13,453 nucleotides of DNA from Promethearchaeota archaeon. Its GTDB lineage: Archaea; Asgardarchaeota; Lokiarchaeia; Sigynarchaeales; SOKP01. The notes beneath the pieces were generated by a model that was given only the letters and a program-made list of their open reading frames with translations, did not search any database and was not told the DNA's origin. The stretch covers positions 1 through 13,453 of the forward strand of contig DAOUUT010000077.1 in assembly GCA_030668025.1 (NCBI GenBank), read 5' to 3'. Shown here piece by piece: positions 1 to 5,657 of the stretch. The translations under genes were made by a program, and so were the position numbers. The first letter of the stretch is position 1, and every line of letters starts with the position of its first letter.

Positions 1-318
1 AAAGAACGTTTATTGAGATATTCTGCGATACCAAGTGGTTTAGAATACAAGATCTTTAAGCCAGAGGAATTGGCATTCGACAAATTTATTAGCTATATTC
101 TTTCAAAAATGCGCGAAGGAGAAAAGCTAAGAACTTCAATCAAAGAGAGACGTGAAGGTGCTAAGATGACAGCTGCTAACTTAGCTGAAAAAGTTGGTGT
201 TCCTATTAGTACGATCATATATCTAGAAGAAGGGAAATACAATCCAAGTCTCGCCGTAGCTTACAAGATCGCTGAAGTATTAAATTGTAAAATCGAAGAT
301 CTTTTTAAATTAACATAA
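1..318 (+). CDS. XRE-family helix-turn-helix regulator (5' end not in window)
   Basis: Probable DNA-binding transcriptional regulator. The frame is open from the first base, so the gene may begin upstream. Within the window it could start at TTG 13 (101 aa) or at ATG 109 (69 aa, the usual size of minimal archaeal/bacterial XRE regulators). Counted from TTG 13, the last ~60 residues form a complete Cro/C1-type HTH: a basic helix around IKERREG, a second helix LAEKVGVP, the recognition helix STIIYLEEGKYNPSL, and the closing helices AYKIAEVL and IEDLF. The preceding ~35 residues are of no family I recognise. The next gene is a paralogue in the same frame and orientation, 57 bases downstream, so the two look like a tandem duplication. 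The regulated genes cannot be deduced from the sequence. Confidence 0.75.
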   Translation, partial: KERLLRYSAIPSGLEYKIFKPEELAFDKFISYILSKMREGEKLRTSIKERREGAKMTAANLAEKVGVPISTIIYLEEGKYNPSLAVAYKIAEVLNCKIEDLFKLT

Positions 319-329
319 TTTTTTTTTTT
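319..329 (+). terminator. T-run terminator after first XRE gene
   Basis: Eleven consecutive T residues follow the stop codon at 316-318 directly, with no hairpin. Archaeal RNA polymerase commonly terminates at such U-tracts on the RNA. An AT-rich stretch and a Shine-Dalgarno sequence for the next gene follow, so termination may be partial. Confidence 0.4.
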
Positions 330-362
330 CACATTTATTTCAAAATATAATTTAAATTATCT

Positions 363-368
363 AGGTGA
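363..368 (+). promoter_or_regulatory. Shine-Dalgarno AGGTGA before a CTG start
   Basis: AGGTGA matches the archaeal 16S anti-Shine-Dalgarno core. It lies seven bases before CTG 376. No ATG, GTG or TTG exists in the frame between the previous stop and the conserved HTH, so this site decides the start. Confidence 0.6.
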
Positions 369-375
369 GAGGCAT

Positions 376-783
376 CTGAAATTTAAGAAAAAAATAAAAT
401 CTAAAGTTAAAGATTTTAGAGAAAAGTTAGGTCTAACTCAACAGCAGTTAGCCGATAAAATAGGAGTTTCTCGCCAGACAATCTATTATCTTGAGAAAGG
501 AGATTACAATCCTTCTCTAACGATTTCATTTAAACTTTCAGAGATTTTTAATAAACAGTTAGATATGATTTTTTATCAAGAACCTATCATAAAAGATTTG
601 CTAGGTAATAAAACTCTGGATGAATTAGAAAGCATTTCTGAAATTATAGGTATGAAAAAAATTAAGTTGATCGAGTTTAAAAACCTTAATGAATCTCAAT
701 TGACTCTAAATTACAAGAAAAATGAGATTGAGAAATTGTCTCATACATTAGGCTATAAATTTGAAGATCTATTTGAAGATTAA
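376..783 (+). CDS. XRE-family regulator with degenerate second HTH, CTG start
   Basis: Probable transcriptional regulator of 135 aa. Residues ~1-62 are a Cro/C1-type HTH (FREKLGLTQQQLADKIGVS, then RQTIYYLEKGDYNPSL and a closing helix), clearly paralogous to the HTH of the preceding gene. The C-terminal part, ~70-135, ends HTLGYKFEDLFED. It can be laid over the HTH pattern of the first half (SEIIGM against ADKIGV, a spacer, then the EDLF ending), so it may be a degenerate second HTH. An ATG at 565 lies inside the HTH and would remove the DNA-binding part, so it is rejected as the start. CTG 376 is chosen because AGGTGA sits seven bases upstream and no standard start exists in frame. The gene converges on the minus-strand gene ending at 798. 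Family assignment is firm; the start is an inference. Confidence 0.75.
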   Translation: MKFKKKIKSKVKDFREKLGLTQQQLADKIGVSRQTIYYLEKGDYNPSLTISFKLSEIFNKQLDMIFYQEPIIKDLLGNKTLDELESISEIIGMKKIKLIEFKNLNESQLTLNYKKNEIEKLSHTLGYKFEDLFED

Positions 784-797
784 TAATACTTTTCAGA

Positions 798-2414
798 TTA
801 AAATATATCAAAAGCTTTTCCCATCCAGTAAATGACCAGATACGAGTTTGGTATCACCTGTTTTAATCCATTATCACGAGGATCAGTATTTCCTCCTATC
901 CCAAAAAATTTGCCATGTTCCCAGAGAAAGTGATGAACGCCCATTTCTGAGATTGTTAACGGGTATAAGTATTGAACTTTATCAATGTCAACTAACTCCC
1001 CCATCCAAGAAAAAAGAGTGCCATACACATTATCCTCAAAGAAATCCAGCCATTTAGCATTTAAAGGACTAATTTCCATAGCAGCAATATCAGGGTTAAG
1101 GCTTGTTGCTCTTGTTGAGTTAGGTCTCATAGTTAAATTGTAATTTCTTATGCCATTTCCCCATCCGGATGTGTTGAATCTCCATAATTGATCTAAAATA
1201 TCCCATTTTATTGTCTCATCATTATATTGTGGATCTTCAAATACAGAAGAATCCTGTACTAGAGTCATAAAAACAAGATGAATAATATTGAAAAAGGCAT
1301 TCCGATGGTATCTTAAGAAACTATAAAAGCCTTCTTCAAATCTTTTTATGTAATGATATTGAAGTAAGGGATCGTCTTCAAGCATTATTAAAGCGAATTC
1401 TACATCCATACTGAAAGCTAAAGCGTAAGTATCCATTGCGGTATTGCTAACTGATCCCATATGTCCGTTATGCATTGACATAATCTTTGCTGCCGCATAA
1501 TGATAAAGAGAATCGTATTTTTCGGGAAAAGCTGTAGCACCTATGCGCAATAAGGTTAATTGCCACATATTTTCTCCAAATATTGGGTTTAGGTCTGAAC
1601 CCACAGGTTCTCCCTCTCCACCTAATAATAACCAGTTAGTTTTGCGAAATCCTTCTATCATTTGCGCCGCTAATAAGCCTATTCTTTCTACGCACCATCT
1701 ACTATCATCATTCGCTTCAGGATCAACAAATTTTAAAACGCTGGCAAAGCCAAGATAATATCCTGCTAGCTCGTCGCGGGAAGTATGTAATCTAACTCTC
1801 CAATTTTTATAAGGACCCGTTCCATTAAAATGTCGCGGGTGTTCATCGAATAGCCATTGGTGATATTTTCGATTCTCTGGAGCGGAGACAAACCTTGCGG
1901 GCATCCCAGGATAATCAGGTCCAATACCCCCGTTGGGAGCAGCAAGCATGTTAGTAAATCCAGAAACACACTTCTTTATCATACGAGTAGCATCATTCAA
2001 TTCATCTAAATCGCTATTATCTAACGCATATTTATAACGCAAACATTGTGAGGCAAGAGTATATCCTAGATGGAGATTTCCGTTATCAGTGTCGTGCCAA
2101 TCTTCAACTTCGCTATAAGTATCGTTAGTAAATGTAACATCAATACTAATGTTAGTAGGGATATGCCATTTCTCTAACTGATAATCGTATATATCTGACA
2201 TTTGGTCCAAATAAGTTTGATTTCCTTCAATTTGATTTAAAGGTGTGAAGTAATCTATATTTGGAGGGTCAAGATTTAAAGTAAGTGAAGCGAGATTGTC
2301 AAGGATGCCAAGACCGAAACCTAAAAAGCTAGAAAAACTAATTACTGGAATTAAAAATAAACAGGTTATCGCGATATTTTTTTTAAAAAGATTTTTTCTC
2401 GTTCTTATTCGCAT
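798..2414 (-). CDS. Exported all-alpha protein, possible glycan-active (alpha/alpha)-barrel
   Basis: A 538-aa protein of unknown function, probably outside the cell. A basic N-terminus (RIRTRKNLFKK) is followed by a hydrophobic segment at ~14-38, a signal peptide or membrane anchor. The rest is soluble and rich in W, Y and H. Seven N-glycosylation sequons (N65, 88, 97, 197, 414, 426, 432) support an extracellular location. Helical segments carrying DTDNGNLHLGY (108-118) and SRDELAGYYLG (212-222) are spaced as in secreted (alpha/alpha)-toroid proteins, which include polysaccharide lyases and hydrolases, but I can assign no family and no catalytic residues. It lies 77 bases downstream of the nucleotidyltransferase on the same strand and could be co-transcribed, which would link it to surface sugars. 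The ATG start sits directly before the signal segment. ORF reality is near certain; function is a guess. Confidence 0.8.
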   Translation of the reverse strand: MRIRTRKNLFKKNIAITCLFLIPVISFSSFLGFGLGILDNLASLTLNLDPPNIDYFTPLNQIEGNQTYLDQMSDIYDYQLEKWHIPTNISIDVTFTNDTYSEVEDWHDTDNGNLHLGYTLASQCLRYKYALDNSDLDELNDATRMIKKCVSGFTNMLAAPNGGIGPDYPGMPARFVSAPENRKYHQWLFDEHPRHFNGTGPYKNWRVRLHTSRDELAGYYLGFASVLKFVDPEANDDSRWCVERIGLLAAQMIEGFRKTNWLLLGGEGEPVGSDLNPIFGENMWQLTLLRIGATAFPEKYDSLYHYAAAKIMSMHNGHMGSVSNTAMDTYALAFSMDVEFALIMLEDDPLLQYHYIKRFEEGFYSFLRYHRNAFFNIIHLVFMTLVQDSSVFEDPQYNDETIKWDILDQLWRFNTSGWGNGIRNYNLTMRPNSTRATSLNPDIAAMEISPLNAKWLDFFEDNVYGTLFSWMGELVDIDKVQYLYPLTISEMGVHHFLWEHGKFFGIGGNTDPRDNGLKQVIPNSYLVIYWMGKAFDIF

Positions 2415-2491
2415 TTAAACCACATTTTTTAAAATAGTAATAGAAAATATCTCATTTGTTATGCTATGATTTATTTTCACTTTTCTACTAT

Positions 2492-3235
2492 TTAAATTTT
2501 TAAAAACTTAAGCCACGATGAATCGTCTTTTAATTGTTCATATTTTTCTTTATCGCCAAAATCTCCTCTAAATTGATTTTTCTCCATCTTTACTACTCTG
2601 ACTATCCAGTTTCGCTCGTTCATACCTTTTAAGAGAGCTTTTGGTACTTCTATCTCGCCTCTTTCAGAAGGTTGGAGGTTTTTTAATACTTCGAAAATTT
2701 CCTTAGAAAAAATAAACACGCCACAATTATTTAGATTCGATCCGGACGTTCCCTTTGGCGGCTTTTCAACTATATTTTTGCAGATAATATCGTCACAAAA
2801 AACAGCAGCCCCTAAATGAGGGTCTTCAGTGTAATTTGCTACTAAGATAAAATCGTACTTTTCTTTTCGATGAGTATCATACACTTTTTTATAAATTTCA
2901 TAAGGTACTAGAATATCCCCCCATGTTAGGAAAAAATTATTATTAGGAATTGAATCTTTACAAAGTAGTAACGCGCCTCCTGTGCCATTTAACTCTTTTT
3001 GCTCGATATATTCGATATTTACCCCCCATTTTTTGCCATTTTGAAAATAATCTATAATTTGTTCTTTTCGATATCCTACTACTATTATAATGTCTTGAAA
3101 TCCAGCATAAATCAACCCATTTAAAATATACTCTAACATGGGCTTTCCATGAAGAGGTATCATTGTTTTTTGATATTTTTCAGTATAGGGATACAATCGT
3201 TTTCCATAACCGGCACATAACACAACTGCTTTCAG
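2492..3235 (-). CDS. Sugar-1-phosphate nucleotidyltransferase, CTG start
   Basis: Transfers a nucleotidyl group from an NTP to a sugar 1-phosphate, giving an NDP-sugar and pyrophosphate in the cytosol. It is a single GT-A-like domain of 247 aa without the C-terminal beta-helix of GlmU-type enzymes. Counted from CTG 3235, the N-terminus reads MKAVVLCAGYGKRLYPYT, the family's NTP-binding loop; the usual PK pair is QK in EKYQKTMIP, keeping the lysine. A metal-binding GD occurs in TWGDILV, and EKP in IVEKPP. The first standard codon in frame (GTG 3223) would cut off the first beta-strand; CTG 3235 restores it, overlaps the kinase stop as CTGA, and lies 10 bases after AGGAG. The upstream kinase probably supplies its substrate. 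Family is sure; the sugar and the nucleotide (UTP, GTP or dTTP) are unknown. Confidence 0.88.
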   Translation of the reverse strand: MKAVVLCAGYGKRLYPYTEKYQKTMIPLHGKPMLEYILNGLIYAGFQDIIIVVGYRKEQIIDYFQNGKKWGVNIEYIEQKELNGTGGALLLCKDSIPNNNFFLTWGDILVPYEIYKKVYDTHRKEKYDFILVANYTEDPHLGAAVFCDDIICKNIVEKPPKGTSGSNLNNCGVFIFSKEIFEVLKNLQPSERGEIEVPKALLKGMNERNWIVRVVKMEKNQFRGDFGDKEKYEQLKDDSSWLKFLKI

Positions 3236-4335
3236 TACATCTCTACTCCTTTACTTGTTTCTATAATAAAAGCTTCCCCGCCAGCATCTTCTATAACATT
3301 CTTAAGTCGTTGTACATTATTTGGCATTAAAGCAAACATCGTCCCACCGAACCCTGAACCATTAATCTTTCCTCCTAAAGCCCCAGAGCTTAAACAATTT
3401 GCGATAATTTTATTAATTTTTTTAGTTGAAATCTGAATATTATCTCTTAATTGTTCTTGATGCAAATTTAATAGATATCCCAGTTTTGGATAAAAATTAA
3501 CCATATTATTTGAGTGCTCTCCTTGTTTTAATAAAGATATTTGTTCATCGATTAATTCTTTTGCTTTATAAGTAATATCTCTATTAATAATATTTCCTAC
3601 AATCTTTTTCTGATGCTCTTTTTTTAAACTAGGTAAAAACGGCTCTATATCTTCTAATTTTGTATAAAATTGATTGAATCCGGGCATTATATTAGAAATT
3701 TTCTCAAAAGCTTCTATTGTTAGATTTTTTGTTCTAACCAAGTCATCTACCGTCTCTTTTTTTTCCATTGAATTTCCTAAAACAAACCCCTTTAAGTTGA
3801 GGTCATAAACAAATAAATTAGGTTTTGGGAGTACGGGTTTTAAAAAGATTAAGTTTCCAAAAACCGAGCTAAAGTGATCCATCATACCCCCTCCTTCTTT
3901 AAATTCCTTTACTTCCGTATTATATCCCTCTACTGCTAACTGAAAGAGATCTAATTTTGTATCACTTATTATATTTAAAAAATATAACCAAGCAATCACT
4001 AAAGCTGAAGAACTGGCAACACCTGCGTTAATTGGGATATCCCCCGTAATTTTAATCCTATATCCTTTTTCAAACCTACTTCTTTTCCTGAGATATTGAT
4101 TGTAACCACTAATTAAATAATCTCGATTTGATTCGTAATCGAGCTCTTTATTATTTAGAGATATCTCTACGAAGGAATTTAAATTAGGCATATTTATTAA
4201 AAATTTTGGCTCAGAAATTCTTTCTGCTTCTAAATAAATATACTTTGATATTGCCATAGAGATTATAGGATAATCCAAATAGTCCTGATGTTCACCAAAT
4301 ATGCAAATTCTTCCCGGAGCCTTTATCCTTATCAT
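3232..4335 (-). CDS. Galactokinase-like GHMP sugar kinase
   Basis: ATP-dependent kinase of 367 aa, close to galactokinase length, that probably phosphorylates C1 of a hexose or hexuronate in the cytosol. All three GHMP motifs are present: motif 1 APGRICIFGEHQDYL (6-20), matching the galactokinase GEHxDY signature; motif 2 INAGVASSSAL (102-112), the phosphate-binding loop; and motif 3 GALGGKINGSGFGGTMFAL (318-336). GGGMMDHFSS (148-157) places the candidate catalytic base at D153, equivalent to MDQ of galactokinase. The gene overlaps the nucleotidyltransferase by four bases (CTGA), so kinase and nucleotidyltransferase look translationally coupled and form a two-step route from free sugar to NDP-sugar. 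Galactose is the default substrate by family; arabinose, glucuronate or another sugar cannot be excluded. The ATG at 4335 sits at the usual distance from motif 1. Confidence 0.88.
   Translation of the reverse strand: MIRIKAPGRICIFGEHQDYLDYPIISMAISKYIYLEAERISEPKFLINMPNLNSFVEISLNNKELDYESNRDYLISGYNQYLRKRSRFEKGYRIKITGDIPINAGVASSSALVIAWLYFLNIISDTKLDLFQLAVEGYNTEVKEFKEGGGMMDHFSSVFGNLIFLKPVLPKPNLFVYDLNLKGFVLGNSMEKKETVDDLVRTKNLTIEAFEKISNIMPGFNQFYTKLEDIEPFLPSLKKEHQKKIVGNIINRDITYKAKELIDEQISLLKQGEHSNNMVNFYPKLGYLLNLHQEQLRDNIQISTKKINKIIANCLSSGALGGKINGSGFGGTMFALMPNNVQRLKNVIEDAGGEAFIIETSKGVEMY
3246..3250 (-). promoter_or_regulatory. Shine-Dalgarno AGGAG for the CTG-started nucleotidyltransferase
   Basis: AGGAG on the minus strand lies inside the 3' end of the kinase gene, ten bases before CTG 3235. 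It supports translation of the nucleotidyltransferase from within the overlap with the kinase gene rather than from GTG 3223. Confidence 0.45.
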
Positions 4336-4551
4336 TTTCTCTTGTTAATTAGTGTAAAGAGATTAGTAATTAATTTCTAATCATTTAATTGTAAGATTCT
4401 TAATAATTAAAAGAATTCAAAGTATGATATTATATTATTCAGATATTACTTTTTTTTTTCTTTTTTGAATATTAAATTTTATTGATGTCTTCGCGATGAT
4501 TTTAATTTAAGTTATTATAGCGACCTAGATAAAAAATAACGAGTTTAATTT
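4336..4551. promoter_or_regulatory. Divergent promoter region between sugar kinase and longin-like gene
   Basis: This 216-base, very AT-rich gap must hold promoters for both divergent genes. For the plus gene, TATA-like stretches occur near 4511-4517 (TTATTATAG) and 4528-4539 (GATAAAAAATAA), giving a short or absent leader. No Shine-Dalgarno sequence precedes ATG 4552. A long pyrimidine run (about 4449-4466) has no obvious role. I see no ORF or RNA gene here. Confidence 0.4.
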
Positions 4552-5301
4552 ATGATACACGATTTTTTAATAATCAAAGACGGGTTACCATTATTATTCA
4601 AGAATTTTTCCAGTAGTAAAAACATTTTTTCGCAAGGTGATTCGTTATTATTGGTATCGGGATTCTTTTCAGCGTTAAACTCTTTTTCTGACTCGTTTGA
4701 GGATTTAGGAACGATAAGTGAATTAAAATTATCTAATAACGATTTAAAATTATCTTTTTTAAAAGATTCAAGCATCCCAAATTTACTATATATTGCTACT
4801 TATGACGAAAAATCTAAAGCCATAAATGTACTAAGAATCTTAAGAAAAGTGTCTCGTACATTTTTACAAAAATTCAACATCAATGAAATATTAAATTGGA
4901 GAGGTAGAATAAATGCATTTAAGTCATTTGAATGCGTATTAGAACGCTTTGAAAAAGAAGAATTAGAAAATAGTGAATCTGGGTTCAAGGAAAGAATCGT
5001 TGAATTATTCAAATGCGTAGAAGAAAAACTTAATGAAGAATCCAATTTGTTAGCGTTAAAAGGTAAAATAGAACCTTCGCCGGACTTACCACATTATTGC
5101 AATCAAATTCCCCGCTTTACTATTACTAAAAAAATTAATCCAAAATATTATTTAACTGGCGAAACTTCATGTAAAGTTTTTTATCAAATTAATGGAAAGA
5201 AATCAATTGAACAAATTGCGAAAAGTTTGAGTTTAGAATATTCACAAGTATATAATATTTCTAAAAATCTTATCAAACTTGGTTTTATTAGCTTATCTTA
5301 A
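4552..5301 (+). CDS. Longin-like domain protein with C-terminal winged helix
   Basis: A 249-aa cytosolic protein. Residues ~1-130 read as a longin/roadblock-type fold. The start is MIHDFLIIKDGLPLLF, a first beta-strand and turn. SLLLVSGFFSALNSFSDSF (31-49) is an amphipathic helix, followed by beta-strands around 55-70 and LLYIATY (78-84). A long helix then occurs from ~88 to 108. This order matches small-GTPase-linked longin domains, which are common in Asgard archaea. A charged helical linker follows (125-170). Residues ~200-249 form a compact winged helix (KVFYQINGKKSIEQIAKSL, then YNISKNLIKLGFI), of a type that also occurs as a protein-interaction or regulatory module. No GTPase gene is visible in the window. 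The fold call rests on pattern only and needs structure prediction; PqqD-like wHTH is an alternative label for the C-terminus. Confidence 0.6.
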   Translation: MIHDFLIIKDGLPLLFKNFSSSKNIFSQGDSLLLVSGFFSALNSFSDSFEDLGTISELKLSNNDLKLSFLKDSSIPNLLYIATYDEKSKAINVLRILRKVSRTFLQKFNINEILNWRGRINAFKSFECVLERFEKEELENSESGFKERIVELFKCVEEKLNEESNLLALKGKIEPSPDLPHYCNQIPRFTITKKINPKYYLTGETSCKVFYQINGKKSIEQIAKSLSLEYSQVYNISKNLIKLGFISLS

Positions 5302-5505
5302 TACTTGTAATTAAAAATTTCAAAAATCCACGTTCGGCCGGCCACTTTTTCAATGGCTCGAGCGACTTCCTTTTGCCTTCCAGGAGCAATCGCGAGCATA
5401 CAACCACCCCCCAGCACCCATTTGTTTTGCTCCAAAAGCCCCAACATTTTTAGCTGCTTTACATGATTTCAATATTATTTCTGTTGCTGATTCAAGGATA
5501 ATTTA
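5298..5505 (-). pseudogene. Decayed 3' fragment of a GHMP kinase, paralogue of 8218-9174
   Basis: The minus strand here aligns with the last ~200 bases of the intact GHMP kinase at 8218-9174. By hand I count 156 identical bases of 180 between 5321-5500 and 8241-8420 (87%), plus one 2-base gap. The encoded remnant reads ILESATEIILKSCKAAKN, then GAFGAKQMGAG. A 2-base deletion in the C-run near 5405-5412 then breaks the frame inside motif 3 (GAGGGGC in the intact gene). After the deletion the old frame resumes as GCMLAIAPGR, RAIEKVAGRTWIFEIFNYKY and a stop at 5300-5298, which overlaps the longin gene's stop by three bases. Homology ends near 5505, so the N-terminal three quarters of the gene are gone. 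It cannot encode a working kinase. Confidence 0.88.
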
Positions 5506-5657
5506 CAACTTGGAGGTAAAGTGCGTTATTTTATTAATTAACAAAAGATTCCCTATTTATATACACAAAATTTAGGAATTAATCAAAATAAGTAAAAGAA
5601 AAAAAATTCTTTAACACCTCAAAGGTGTTAACGTTAATTTGTTGGATTTTTAATTTA
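5506..5657. other. Non-coding gap between kinase remnant and propeller gene
   Basis: Together with the pseudogene this makes a 356-base stretch without an intact gene. Apart from the hairpin terminator at 5599-5631 I see only AT-rich sequence. It may include unrecognisable remains of the upstream part of the decayed kinase, whose similarity to the intact copy stops near 5505. Confidence 0.4.
5599..5631 (-). terminator. Hairpin plus T8 terminator of the propeller gene
   Basis: A perfect 9-bp inverted repeat (TTAACACCT at 5611-5619, loop CAA, AGGTGTTAA at 5623-5631) is followed, on the minus strand, by AGAA and eight T residues (5606-5599). It begins 27 bases after the stop of the minus-strand surface protein gene. 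The structure looks like a bacterial intrinsic terminator; archaeal polymerase would need only the T-run. Confidence 0.7.

Noticed and set aside
1..783. Tandem XRE genes as a toxin-antitoxin or phage repressor module
   Set aside because: No toxin, integrase or phage gene is near; two chromosomal regulators explain it.
848..2000. Open frames at 848-1057 and 1543-1758 (plus) and 1766-1969 (minus)
   Set aside because: They lie out of frame within the 538-aa exported protein gene, have no family features or ribosome-binding sites, and their composition follows the real gene.
4449..4466. Long pyrimidine/T run as a terminator
   Set aside because: No plus-strand gene ends upstream; it lies between two divergent starts.
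4545..5045. Minus-strand frames at 4545-4775 and 4800-5045
   Set aside because: Antisense to the longin-like gene; Ser/Asn-rich low-complexity translations with no domain.
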